Shown in pieces: positions 41,963 to 51,806 of a DNA stretch of 64,000 nucleotides. Both the position numbers and the translations under genes were made by a program. The notes beneath the pieces were generated by a model. It saw nothing but the letters and a program-made list of their open reading frames with translations, did no database searches and had not been told where the DNA came from. The stretch is from Bauldia sp. Its GTDB lineage: Bacteria; Pseudomonadota; Alphaproteobacteria; Rhizobiales; Kaistiaceae. The stretch lies in NCBI GenBank assembly GCA_037200845.1, contig JBBCGQ010000001.1:930001-994000 (forward strand), read 5' to 3'. How positions within the stretch are numbered: position 1 is the first letter of the stretch; the number at the start of each line of letters is the position of its first letter.

Positions 41963-42549
41963 CCGGCGAGTTTCTCCAAGGCCGCATATTGCAGCAGCAT
42001 GATCGTCTTGGCGTCGATGATGACGCCTTGTGCCACCATCGCCAGCGCCTCGCCGAGCGGCAGCTCCAGCACCTCGATGTCCTCGCCTTCGCTCCGCTCG
42101 CCGCCGCCCGCAGAAATCCGGTCGGCCGGCGAATATTCCGCGACGAACAGCGACAGCCGCTCGCTGACACTGCCCGGCGACATGAACGCATCGTAGACGC
42201 GCCGCACCGACTTGAGGCGGAAGCCCAGTTCCTCCTCGGCCTCCTTGCGGATCGCGGTTTCCGGATCGTTCCTGTCGAGCAGCCCGGCGCACACCTCGAT
42301 CAGCATGCCGCCGTCGTGCGGCGGCTTGTTCATCCAGACGGGCATGCGGAACTGGCGGACCAGCAGCACCGTCCCGCGCGCGGGGTCGATCGGCAGGATG
42401 CCGGCGCCGTCGCCGCGGTCGTAGACCTGCCGGATCTGCGTCTCGCGCCCGCCGTCGCGGCGCGTGAATTCGATCGTGTATTTGGTCAGCTTCGCCCAGT
42501 CGTCGGCGAGCACCTCGGACGAGAGGATGCGCACACGCTCGCCGCTCAT
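41959..42549 (-). CDS. Nudix hydrolase, NudK (GDP-mannose pyrophosphatase)-like
   Basis: 196 residues. The Nudix box reads GLLDRNDPETAIRKEAEEEL; the spacing follows the NudK-type box, with Asp for the first Glu and Lys for Arg of REUxEExGU. FRMPVWMNKP and MLIEVCAG before it also follow NudK. NudK cleaves GDP-mannose to mannose 1-phosphate and GMP; ADP-ribose pyrophosphatases are close relatives, so the substrate is uncertain. ATG 42549 overlaps the RutR stop. A GDP-mannose link would connect it with ManC at 29.7 kb. Confidence 0.72.
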   Translation of the reverse strand: MSGERVRILSSEVLADDWAKLTKYTIEFTRRDGGRETQIRQVYDRGDGAGILPIDPARGTVLLVRQFRMPVWMNKPPHDGGMLIEVCAGLLDRNDPETAIRKEAEEELGFRLKSVRRVYDAFMSPGSVSERLSLFVAEYSPADRISAGGGERSEGEDIEVLELPLGEALAMVAQGVIIDAKTIMLLQYAALEKLAG

Positions 42550-43202
42550 TTATTGCCGACGCCCTTGAGGAACACCTGCTCCAGCGTCGCCTTGGCGAGC
42601 GCGAAATGCGCCGGCCGCTCGGCACGCGCGCCGAGGATCGAGCGAATCTGCACCTCGAAATCGGCGTAGTGCTGCGTCGTCGCCCATACCATGAAGATCA
42701 GGTGATACGGATCGACCGGCGCGAGCTTCCCCTCGGCCACCCAGCGGCGGATGATCGCGGCCTTGTCGTCGACCAGCGTCTTCAGCCGCCCGGCGAGCAC
42801 GTCGCCCAGCACCGGCGCGCCCTGGATGATCTCCATGGCGAACAGCCGCGACGCCTTCGGGTTGTCGCGCGCCATCTCCAGCTTGCGGTCGATGTAGTCG
42901 GAAATCTCGGTCGCCGGATCGCCGTCCGCGACCAGTTCCTCGAGCGGCTGCAGCCACATCTCGTGCGTCCGGTTGAGGACGGCGAGGTAGATGTCGCGCT
43001 TGCGGCGGAAGTAATAGAGCAGGTTCGGCTTGGTCATGCCGGCCCGCTCGGCGACCTGATCGACCGTCGCGCCGCGGAATCCGTGTGTGGAAAACACGTC
43101 GAGGGCCGCATCGAGGATGCGTTCCTCGTTGGCCGCCTGGATACGCGTGCGCTTGCGCGTCTTGGCGGCGCGGGCGCCTTCCGCGTGGCCTGCCTGCGTC
43201 AC
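42546..43202 (-). CDS. rutR: RutR-like TetR-family regulator of pyrimidine use
   Basis: 218 residues from GTG 43202. The N-terminal HTH reads AALDVFSTHGFRGATVDQVA with MTKPNLLYYFRRK. The C-terminal domain has KASRLFAMEIIQGAPVLGD and PVDPYHLIFMVWATTQHYAD, which closely follow E. coli RutR, a TetR-type repressor that senses uracil and thymine. E. coli RutR also starts MTQ, which supports GTG 43202 over TTG 43253. It is the first gene of a minus-strand operon with a Nudix and an esterase gene, all overlapping by ATGA. A near-perfect RutR box lies 75-90 bp upstream, between it and the divergent aminotransferase operon. Confidence 0.88.
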   Translation of the reverse strand: MTQAGHAEGARAAKTRKRTRIQAANEERILDAALDVFSTHGFRGATVDQVAERAGMTKPNLLYYFRRKRDIYLAVLNRTHEMWLQPLEELVADGDPATEISDYIDRKLEMARDNPKASRLFAMEIIQGAPVLGDVLAGRLKTLVDDKAAIIRRWVAEGKLAPVDPYHLIFMVWATTQHYADFEVQIRSILGARAERPAHFALAKATLEQVFLKGVGNK

Positions 43203-43276
43203 GTCGGCGCCTCCGCTACGCTGCCAATCGAGGGCGAAGCCCCTTGAGGCCAATATGGAAACTGTCTAACGTTCTC

Positions 43277-43292
43277 TTGACCAAATGGTCAG
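43277..43292. promoter_or_regulatory. RutR box
   Basis: TTGACCA-AA-TGGTCAG matches the published RutR consensus TTGACCA-N2-TGGTCAA at all but the last base. It lies in the divergent gap between rutR and the aminotransferase-led pyrimidine operon, where one dimer could control both directions. Ligand release by uracil would be the expected switch. Confidence 0.85.
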
Positions 43293-43389
43293 GAAATCTC
43301 GCTGTTTCTCCTAGAGGAAAAGGCTTCCCCCTGCAATCGGGCGCGTGGGGTGTTAGCTCCCGGATGATGCGGCGCAGTGGAGGCAGGCG

Positions 43390-44718
43390 ATGAACGAGCA
43401 GCCGCGCGTAAAGACGAACAATCTCGAAGCCTATTGGATGCCGTTCACGGCGAACCGGCAGTTCAAGAGCGCGCCGCGCATCATGGTCGCGGCCGACGGC
43501 ATGTACTATCGCACGGCGGATGGGCGAAAGGTGCTCGATGGCACCGCCGGCCTCTGGTGCTGCAACGCCGGCCACGCCCGGCCGAAGATCGTCGAGGCGA
43601 TCGCCAGGCAGGTGAAGGAGCTCGACTACGCGCCCGCCTTCCAGATGGCGCACCCGAAAATCTTCGAGCTCGCATCGCGCCTCGTCACCTACATGCCGGA
43701 CGGCATCGACCACGTCTTCTTCACCAACTCCGGTTCCGAGTCGGTCGAGACGGCGCTGAAGATCGCGCTCGCCTACCAGCGCGCCATCGGGCAGGGGACG
43801 CGCAATCGCTTCATCGGCCGCGAGCGCGGCTACCACGGCGTCAACTTCGGCGGCATGTCGGTCGGCGGCATCGGCACCAACCGCAAGCAGTTCGGCCAGC
43901 TCCTGCCGGGCGTCGCGCACATTCGCCACACGCACGATCCGGCGCGCAACGCCTTCACCAAGGGCCAGCCGGTGCACGGCATCGAGTTTGCCGACGATCT
44001 CGAGCGCACGCTCATCGTCAACGATGCCTCGACCGTCGCGGCCGTCATCGTCGAGCCGGTCGCCGGTTCCGCCGGCGTACTGGTGCCGCCCAAGGGCTAC
44101 CTCGAGAAGCTGCGCGCCATCTGCGACAAGCACGGCATCCTGCTGATTTTCGACGAGGTCATCACCGGCTTCGGTCGCCTCGGCACGCCGTTCGCCGTCG
44201 ACTACTTCGGCGTCGTCCCCGACATGGTGGTCACCGCCAAGGGCCTCACCAACGGCGTCGTCCCGATGGGCGCCGTGTTCGTGCAGAAGAAAATCTACGA
44301 CGCGCTGATGGATGCGCCCGACAACACGATCGAGCTGTTCCACGGCTACACCTATTCCGGTAATGCGGTGGCCTCCGCCGCAGCGCTCGGCACCCTCGAC
44401 ACCTACGAGGAGGAAGGGCTGCTCACCCGTGGCGCCGAACTCGCGCCGTACTGGGAAGAGGCGCTGCATTCGCTGAAGGGCCTGCCGCACGTCATCGACA
44501 TCCGCAACCTCGGCCTGATCGGCGCGATCGAGCTCGATCCGGTAGCCGGCAAGCCGACGCAGCGCGCGTTCTCGACGTACTTGCAGGCGTTCGAGAAGGG
44601 CGTGCTGATCCGCACCACCGGCGACATCATCGCGCTGTCGCCGCCACTCATCATCCAGAAGTCCGAGATCGACGTGATCTTCGACACGCTGCGCGGCATC
44701 CTCAAGTCGCTCGCCTAA
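43390..44718 (+). CDS. beta-alanine:pyruvate / omega-amino-acid aminotransferase
   Basis: 442 residues, class III PLP aminotransferase. It opens with [19 protein letters not shown], and has [18 protein letters not shown] for PLP phosphate, [15 protein letters not shown] for the Asp, and [15 protein letters not shown] with the PLP lysine. YWMPFTANR is typical of beta-alanine:pyruvate transaminases. It would turn beta-alanine from uracil into malonate semialdehyde. First gene downstream of the RutR box, followed 14 bases later by the dehydrogenase. Confidence 0.9.
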   Translation: MNEQPRVKTNNLEAYWMPFTANRQFKSAPRIMVAADGMYYRTADGRKVLDGTAGLWCCNAGHARPKIVEAIARQVKELDYAPAFQMAHPKIFELASRLVTYMPDGIDHVFFTNSGSESVETALKIALAYQRAIGQGTRNRFIGRERGYHGVNFGGMSVGGIGTNRKQFGQLLPGVAHIRHTHDPARNAFTKGQPVHGIEFADDLERTLIVNDASTVAAVIVEPVAGSAGVLVPPKGYLEKLRAICDKHGILLIFDEVITGFGRLGTPFAVDYFGVVPDMVVTAKGLTNGVVPMGAVFVQKKIYDALMDAPDNTIELFHGYTYSGNAVASAAALGTLDTYEEEGLLTRGAELAPYWEEALHSLKGLPHVIDIRNLGLIGAIELDPVAGKPTQRAFSTYLQAFEKGVLIRTTGDIIALSPPLIIQKSEIDVIFDTLRGILKSLA

Positions 44719-44731
44719 CCGGAGTATTGTT

Positions 44732-46228
<1,497 letters not shown>

Positions 46229-46264
46229 GGAGTTCACTACGAGTGCGGTCCGCGTCCCTCTTGT

Positions 46265-46359
46265 TGTCATTCCCGCGAAGGCGGGAATCCAGTAGTCGCC
46301 GGCAGGGCGGCCATCGCACCGGCGGCGCGTACTGGGTCCCCGCCTGCGCGGGGACGACA
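46265..46359. repeat. type 1 palindromic repeat
   Basis: TGTCATTCCCGCGAAGGCGG...ATCCAGT (46265-46293) is answered by ACTGGG...CGCGGGGACGACA (46331-46359). It occupies the 162-bp gap between mmsA and hyuC within the pyrimidine operon. Confidence 0.75.
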
Positions 46360-46390
46360 ATTGGTGCGATGGCGGGGGAGCGAGGCTGAT

Positions 46391-47641
46391 ATGGCCGCTC
46401 CCGGCGAAAACCTGCGCATCAATCCCGACCGTCTGTGGGACTCGATCCACGCGCTGGCCGAGATCGGTCCGGGGATCGCCGGCGGCTCCAATCGCCAGAC
46501 GCTCACCGACGACGACGCCAAGGGGCGGTCGCTGTTCAAGAAGTGGTGCGAGGACGCGGGGCTCAAGATGGGCCTCGACCAGATGGGCACCATGTTCGCC
46601 CGCCGCGAGGGCACCGAGCCGAACCTCGATCCGGTCTATGTCGGCAGCCATCTCGACACCCAGCCAACCGGCGGCCGCTACGACGGCGTACTCGGCGTGC
46701 TGTCGGGGCTCGAACTGATCCGCACGCTCAACGACCTCGGCATCAGGACGCGGCGCCCGATCGTCGTCGTCAACTGGACCAACGAGGAGGGCGCCCGCTT
46801 CGCGCCTGCGATGCTGGCGTCGGGAGTCTTCGCCGGCATCCATACGCTCGACTACGCCTACGGCCGCAAGGACCCCGAGGGAAAGACTTTCGGCGACGAG
46901 CTGAAGCGCATCGGCTGGGTCGGTGACGAGAAGGTCGGCGCGCGCAAGATGCACGCCTACTTCGAATATCACATCGAGCAGGGCCCGATCCTCGAAGCCG
47001 AGAAGAAGCAGATCGGCGTCGTCACCCACGGGCAGGGCCTGTGGTGGCTGGAGTTCACGCTGACCGGCAAGGAAGCCCACACCGGCTCGACGCCGATGGC
47101 CATGCGCGTCAACGCCGGCCTCGCCATGGCGCGCATCCTCGAGATGGTTCAGGGCGTCGCGATGAGCGAGCAGCCGGGCGCCGTCGGCGGCGTCGGCCAG
47201 ATGCGCTTCTCGCCCAATTCGCGCAACGTCCTGCCGGGCACGGTCGTCTTCACCGTCGACATCCGCTCGCCCGAGCAGGCCAAGCTCGACCGCATGCGCG
47301 CGAAAATCGAGGCCGAGGCGCCGAAGATCTGCGCGGCGCTCGGCGTCAAATGCGCCGTCGAGCCGGTCGGCCATTTCGATCCGGTGACCTTCGACCCGAC
47401 GCTGGTATCGCGCGTCCGTTCGGCGGCCGAGAAGCTCGGCTACAGCCACATGAACATCATCTCGGGCGCCGGCCACGACGCCTGCTGGACCAACCGCGTC
47501 GCCCCCTCGACGATGATCATGTGCCCCTGCGTCGATGGCCTCAGCCACAACGAGGCGGAAAACATCTCGAAGGAATGGGCGGCGGCAGGCGCCGATGTCT
47601 TGTTCCATGCCGTGGTGGAAACCGCGGAGATCGTGCCGTGA
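46391..47641 (+). CDS. hyuC: N-carbamoyl-beta-alanine amidohydrolase (Zn-dependent)
   Basis: 416 residues of the M20-like hydantoinase/carbamoylase family. Metal-site motifs are VYVGSHLDTQPTGGRYDG, WTNEEGARFAP, EYHIEQGPILE and SGAGHDACWTN; a dimerisation-lid segment GKEAHTGSTPMAM is also present. It hydrolyses N-carbamoyl-beta-alanine to beta-alanine, CO2 and ammonia, the step after dihydropyrimidinase. ATG 46391 has GGGGAG upstream. Its TGA overlaps the GTG of the DUF559 gene. Confidence 0.92.
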   Translation: MAAPGENLRINPDRLWDSIHALAEIGPGIAGGSNRQTLTDDDAKGRSLFKKWCEDAGLKMGLDQMGTMFARREGTEPNLDPVYVGSHLDTQPTGGRYDGVLGVLSGLELIRTLNDLGIRTRRPIVVVNWTNEEGARFAPAMLASGVFAGIHTLDYAYGRKDPEGKTFGDELKRIGWVGDEKVGARKMHAYFEYHIEQGPILEAEKKQIGVVTHGQGLWWLEFTLTGKEAHTGSTPMAMRVNAGLAMARILEMVQGVAMSEQPGAVGGVGQMRFSPNSRNVLPGTVVFTVDIRSPEQAKLDRMRAKIEAEAPKICAALGVKCAVEPVGHFDPVTFDPTLVSRVRSAAEKLGYSHMNIISGAGHDACWTNRVAPSTMIMCPCVDGLSHNEAENISKEWAAAGADVLFHAVVETAEIVP

Positions 47642-48141
47642 GCGGAACCGCCGACCTCGAGCGCGGCGTCCCCTCTCCCCGCGGGGGAGAGGGTGGCGCG
47701 AAGCGCCGGGTGAGGGCAGTCGGCCCACCCAATGCCATCCCGCGGGCGCGCCAATTGCGCGAAGCGATGACCGATGCCGAGCGGCGCTTCTGGAACCTGG
47801 TGCGAAACCGGAACTTCGAGGGGCTGAAGTTCGTGCGGCAATATCCGATTGGCCCGTTCATCGCCGATTTTGCGTGCCGCGATCAGATGCTCGTCGTCGA
47901 GATCGACGGAAGTCAGCACGCGCATTCGACGAATGACAACGCCCGAACGGCTTTTATCAATGCCGAGGGATATTCCGTTCTTCGTTTCTGGAATGACGAA
48001 GTCCTCGCCGATCTGACGGGGGTTGATGGTCTGCTGCGCGCGGTTATCGCGGGCCAAAGCCCCTCACCCGGCTGGCGATTCTCGCCAGCCACCCTCTCCC
48101 CTGCGGGGAGAGGGGACGCGACTGGGAGCATCACAGCATGA
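47638..48141 (+). CDS. DUF559 (Vsr/PD-(D/E)xK-like) protein inserted in the operon
   Basis: 167 residues from GTG 47638, which overlaps the hyuC stop; its TGA overlaps the hydA ATG. The real domain is about residues 44-140: MTDAERRFWNLVRN, FIADFACRDQMLVVEIDGSQ and EGYSVLRFWNDEVL. These are the DUF559 signatures, with conserved D and E residues like those of PD-(D/E)xK nucleases. The first about 28 and last about 25 residues are just translations of the bracketing repeats, so ATG 47767 may be the functional start. No relation to pyrimidine metabolism is apparent; it is a likely acquired cassette. Confidence 0.75.
   Translation: MSGTADLERGVPSPRGGEGGAKRRVRAVGPPNAIPRARQLREAMTDAERRFWNLVRNRNFEGLKFVRQYPIGPFIADFACRDQMLVVEIDGSQHAHSTNDNARTAFINAEGYSVLRFWNDEVLADLTGVDGLLRAVIAGQSPSPGWRFSPATLSPAGRGDATGSITA
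47666..47717 (+). repeat. left inverted repeat bracketing the DUF559 gene
   Basis: A 52-bp element with the hairpin CCCTCTCCCCGCGGGGGAGAGGG core and a GGCGCGAAGCGCC side stem. Its sequence matches the reverse complement of 48059-48119 along most of its length (both read GCGTCCCCTCTCCCC from the outer side). Confidence 0.8.
48059..48119 (-). repeat. right inverted repeat bracketing the DUF559 gene
   Basis: A 61-bp element whose reverse complement begins GCGTCCCCTCTCCCCGC and carries GGGTGAGGGGC at the inner end. It mirrors 47666-47717, but has a longer internal stem (GGCTGGCGATTCTCGCCAGCC). The two flank the DUF559 domain like terminal inverted repeats. Confidence 0.8.
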
Positions 48142-49586
48142 CCACCGTCATCAAGAACGGCACCATCGTCACTGCCGACCTGACCTACCCCGCCGACATC
48201 CTGATCGACGGCGGCGTCATCAAGCAGATCGGCAAGAACCTGAAGGGCGACAAGACGCTCGACGCCACCGGTTGCTACGTCATGCCGGGCGGCATCGATC
48301 CGCACACCCATCTCGAGATGCCCTTCATGGGCACGTACTCGACCGACGATTTCGAATCCGGCACGCGCGCGGCGCTGTCCGGCGGCACGACCATGGTCGT
48401 CGATTTCTGCCTGCCGTCGCCGAACCAGTCGCTGCTCGATGCGCTCAAGATGTGGAGCAACAAGACCTCCAAGGCGTCGTGCGACTACTCGTTCCACATG
48501 GCGATCACCTGGTGGGACAAGCAGGTGTGGGAGGAGATGGCGACGGTCGTCGATCGCGGCATCACGTCGTTCAAGCATTTCATGGCCTACAAGGGCTCGC
48601 TGATGGTCAACGACGACGAGATGTTCGCCTCGTTCCAGCGCTGCGCCGAGTTGGGCGCCCTGCCGCTGGTCCACGCGGAGAACGGCGACGTCGTCGCCGC
48701 GATGACGGACAAGCTGCTCGCCGCCGGCAACAACGGCCCCGAGGCGCACGCCTATTCGCGCCCCGCCGAGGTCGAGGGCGAGGCGACCAACCGCGCCATC
48801 ATGATCGCCGACATGGCCGGCGTCCCGCTCTACGTCGTGCACACCTCGTGCGAGCAGGCGCACGAAGCCATCCGCCGCGCCCGCCAGAAGGGCATGCGCG
48901 TCTATGGCGAGCCGCTGATCCAGCATCTGCTGCTGGATGAATCCGAATACATGAACAAGGACTGGGATTACGCCGCGCGCCGCGTGATGAGCCCGCCCTT
49001 CCGCAGCAAGCAGCACCAGGATTCGCTGTGGGCCGGGTTGCAGGCCGGCTCGCTGCAGGTCGTGGCGACCGACCACTGCGCCTTCACCACCAAGCAGAAG
49101 CGTGCCGGCCTCGGCAACTTCGCCAAGATCCCGAACGGCACGGGCGGCCTCGAGGATCGCCTGCCGCTGCTCTGGACCTACGGCGTCGGCACCGGCCGCC
49201 TGACGCCCAACGAATTCGTCGCGGTCACCTCGACCAACATCGCCAAGATTCTGAATCTATATCCGAAGAAGGGTGCGATCCTGGAAGGCGCCGACGCCGA
49301 TCTTATCGTCTGGGATCCGAACCGCGAGAAGACGATCTCCGCCGGCAAGCAGCAGTCGATCATCGATTACAACGTCTTCGAAGGCTTCAAGGTGAAGGGC
49401 CTGCCGCGCTACGTGCTGACGCGCGGCGAGGTCGCCATCGCCGAGGACAAGGTCGACGCCCACCAGGGCCACGGCCAGTTCGTGGCGCGCGAGGCGAAGA
49501 ACCCGGTCAACCGCGCGCTGTCGACGTGGAAGGAAATTACGGCGCCGCGCAAGGTCGAGCGCGCCGGCATTCCGGCAGGCGTGTGA
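48138..49586 (+). CDS. hydA: dihydropyrimidinase
   Basis: 482 residues, amidohydrolase superfamily. Metal ligands are in GGIDPHTHLEMP, the carboxylated lysine in GITSFKHFMAYKG, further histidines in LPLVHAENGD and LYVVHTSCEQAHE, and the catalytic Asp in VATDHCAF. It hydrolyses dihydrouracil and dihydrothymine to N-carbamoyl-beta-amino acids, between PreTA and HyuC. ATG 48138 overlaps the DUF559 stop. Confidence 0.93.
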   Translation: MTTVIKNGTIVTADLTYPADILIDGGVIKQIGKNLKGDKTLDATGCYVMPGGIDPHTHLEMPFMGTYSTDDFESGTRAALSGGTTMVVDFCLPSPNQSLLDALKMWSNKTSKASCDYSFHMAITWWDKQVWEEMATVVDRGITSFKHFMAYKGSLMVNDDEMFASFQRCAELGALPLVHAENGDVVAAMTDKLLAAGNNGPEAHAYSRPAEVEGEATNRAIMIADMAGVPLYVVHTSCEQAHEAIRRARQKGMRVYGEPLIQHLLLDESEYMNKDWDYAARRVMSPPFRSKQHQDSLWAGLQAGSLQVVATDHCAFTTKQKRAGLGNFAKIPNGTGGLEDRLPLLWTYGVGTGRLTPNEFVAVTSTNIAKILNLYPKKGAILEGADADLIVWDPNREKTISAGKQQSIIDYNVFEGFKVKGLPRYVLTRGEVAIAEDKVDAHQGHGQFVAREAKNPVNRALSTWKEITAPRKVERAGIPAGV

Positions 49587-49996
49587 TGTTGCGCCGCCTC
49601 ACACTTCTCGCGCTGCTCGCCGTCGCCGGCGCGGATGTGGCAGTCGCAGCCGAGGCGCTGCAGCCGGGCAGCGTCTACGGCACCGACGAGGGCTGCGCCG
49701 CAGTTGCCGCGGGCGAATACCCGGCGACGGACGATTGGACGGTCGTCACGCGCAAGTCTCTGCATCAGCACGAATCGGTTTGCGAGTTCGTGCAGACGCT
49801 GCCCGGCCGCGACGGATCGTTGTTCGTTAATGCCATCTGCTCGGGCGAGGGCGATACATGGCCCGCGACGTTTGCCATACTCGCCGGCGAAGACGACGGC
49901 GCGTTGCGCATAGCCGACAGCAACAACAATCCCTGGGACGTTCACGCCTGCGACGGTCAGACTGACGCCGCCGCCGACAAATTGTTCGGGGAGTAG
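49586..49996 (+). CDS. periplasmic protein of unknown function
   Basis: 136 residues with a signal peptide (MLRRLTLLALLAVAGADVAV, cut after VAA). The mature part has four cysteines (EGCAAV, SVCEFV, AICSGE, HACDGQ), enough for two disulfides, and is acidic. Its ATG overlaps the hydA TGA (TGATG) and its stop is one base before the ATPase gene, so it is embedded in the pyrimidine operon. No family recognised; a role in substrate capture or periplasmic processing is only positional inference. Confidence 0.7.
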   Translation: MLRRLTLLALLAVAGADVAVAAEALQPGSVYGTDEGCAAVAAGEYPATDDWTVVTRKSLHQHESVCEFVQTLPGRDGSLFVNAICSGEGDTWPATFAILAGEDDGALRIADSNNNPWDVHACDGQTDAAADKLFGE

Positions 49997-49997
49997 C

Positions 49998-50819
49998 GTG
50001 GACGCCAGCGCCAACCCCACGTCACGTGCTTCAACGACGGCAAACGCCGTCATCGCCATCGACAAGCTCGACCTCACCTTCACCACCAACGACGGCCCGG
50101 TCGTCGCTCTCTCCGACATCAACCTGAACATCGGTCGCGGCGAGTTCGTTTCGCTCATCGGCCCGTCCGGCTGCGGCAAGACCACACTGCTCCGCGTCAT
50201 CGCGGACCTCGAGAAGCCGACCGGCGGCGCGATCCGCGTCAACGGCGTGACGCCGGAACAGGCGCGCGAGGCCCGCGCCTACGGCTACGTTTTCCAGGCC
50301 GCCGCCCTGTATCCGTGGCGCACGATCGCCAGGAACGTCGCGCTGCCGCTGGAAATCATGGGCCTCGACAGGGCCGAGCGCGAGCGCCGCGTCGCCGCCA
50401 ATCTGGCGATGGTCAACCTCGAGGGCTTCGAGCGGAAATATCCGTGGCAGTTGTCCGGCGGCATGCAGCAGCGCGTCTCGATCGCGCGCGCTCTCGCCGT
50501 CGAGCCCGACCTTCTCTTGATGGACGAACCCTTCGGCGCGCTGGATGAAATCGTCCGCGATCACCTCAACGAACAACTGCTGCAGCTCTGGGCGAAGACC
50601 GACAAGACCGTCGTCTTCGTCACGCACTCGATCCCCGAGGCCGTCTTCCTGTCGACCAAGATCGTGGTGATGACGCCGCGCCCGGGAAAGGTCTACGACA
50701 TCATCGACTCCGACCTGCCGCGCCAGCGCACGCTCGACATCCGCGAGACGCCCGAGTTCCTGAAGATCGCGCATCGCGTGCGGGCGGGCCTCAGGGCGGG
50801 GCACAGCTATGAGGATTGA
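49998..50819 (+). CDS. ABC transporter ATP-binding protein, pyrimidine-cluster
   Basis: 273 residues from GTG 49998. Walker A GPSGCGKTT, Q-loop GYVFQAAALYPW, signature LSGGMQQRVS, Walker B LLLMDEPFG and switch VTHSIPEAV. This is the nitrate/sulfonate/taurine (SsuB/TauB/ThiZ) class, which pairs with NMT1-like binding proteins. It energises the two permeases downstream. It follows the periplasmic protein by one base. Confidence 0.9.
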   Translation: MDASANPTSRASTTANAVIAIDKLDLTFTTNDGPVVALSDINLNIGRGEFVSLIGPSGCGKTTLLRVIADLEKPTGGAIRVNGVTPEQAREARAYGYVFQAAALYPWRTIARNVALPLEIMGLDRAERERRVAANLAMVNLEGFERKYPWQLSGGMQQRVSIARALAVEPDLLLMDEPFGALDEIVRDHLNEQLLQLWAKTDKTVVFVTHSIPEAVFLSTKIVVMTPRPGKVYDIIDSDLPRQRTLDIRETPEFLKIAHRVRAGLRAGHSYED

Positions 50820-50882
50820 GACAGCCACGCGCGTTGCCAGTTGGTCACCTCTCCCTGAGGGAGAGGGGAAGCGGAGTACGCC

Positions 50883-51806
50883 ATGACCGCCGCAGCGATC
50901 GCCGCGCCGGCGGAGCCGAGCGCCATCTCCCGCCTGCTGGCCAGTCGCGCCTTCGCGATCTTCGTCATCGTCCTCGCCGTCCTCATCCTCTGGTACGCGG
51001 CGGCGATCTGGAAGAACGGCTGGGTCCAGGCGAACATGGACCACCTCAACGGCGTCAGCCATTCCCTCGGCGAGCTTGCAGTCGCAGCCCTCATGCAGGC
51101 GAAGCCGTCGGTGCCGGCACCGCATCAGGTGCTGATCCAGACGTTCCAGTCGGTGTTTCTCGCCAATCCCACGACGTCGGCGAGCCTCCTGTTCCACGGC
51201 TGGGTGACGCTGAGTTCCGCCCTCGTCGGCTTCGGCGCGGGCACCGTTCTCGGCATTGTTCTTGCAATCGGTATCGTGAACGTTCGCAGCCTGGAAAAGG
51301 GCCTGATGCCCTGGATCATCTCCTCCCAGACCGTGCCGGTGCTCGCGCTGGCGCCGATGGTCATCGTCGTTCTCGCCGCGATCGGCGTCAAAGGGCTGAT
51401 CCCTAAGGCGATGATCTCGACGTACCTGTCCTTCTTCCCGGTCACCGTCGGCATGGTGAAGGGCCTGCGTTCGCCGTCGTCGATCCATCTCGACCTGATG
51501 CGCACCTACAATGCCAGCCTGCAGCAGACGCTGTGGAAGCTGCGCGTCCCGGCGTCGATCCCGTTCCTGTTCGCCGCCATGAAGGTGGCGATCGCGGCGA
51601 GCGTGGTCGGCGCCATCGTCGCCGAGCTGCCGACCGGCGCGGTCGCCGGCCTCGGCGCCCAGTTGCTGCTCGGCACCTACTACAGCCAGTCGATCCAGTT
51701 GTGGTCGGCGCTGGTCGTCGGTTCCGTCATGGCGGCGCTTCTGGTCGCCATCGTCGGCGTTGTCGAGCGCGTGGTCGTCGGCCGCATGGGCGCGAGGCCG
51801 GGATGA
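50883..51806 (+). CDS. ABC transporter permease 1, pyrimidine-cluster
   Basis: 307 residues with six hydrophobic segments and the BPD_transp_1 fold (LFHGWVTLSSALVGFGAGTV; EAA loop LMRTYNASLQQTLWKLRVPA). The preceding 63-bp gap holds a short GGGAGAGGGG repeat fragment. It pairs with the next permease, whose ATG overlaps its stop (ATGA). Confidence 0.9.
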   Translation: MTAAAIAAPAEPSAISRLLASRAFAIFVIVLAVLILWYAAAIWKNGWVQANMDHLNGVSHSLGELAVAALMQAKPSVPAPHQVLIQTFQSVFLANPTTSASLLFHGWVTLSSALVGFGAGTVLGIVLAIGIVNVRSLEKGLMPWIISSQTVPVLALAPMVIVVLAAIGVKGLIPKAMISTYLSFFPVTVGMVKGLRSPSSIHLDLMRTYNASLQQTLWKLRVPASIPFLFAAMKVAIAASVVGAIVAELPTGAVAGLGAQLLLGTYYSQSIQLWSALVVGSVMAALLVAIVGVVERVVVGRMGARPG

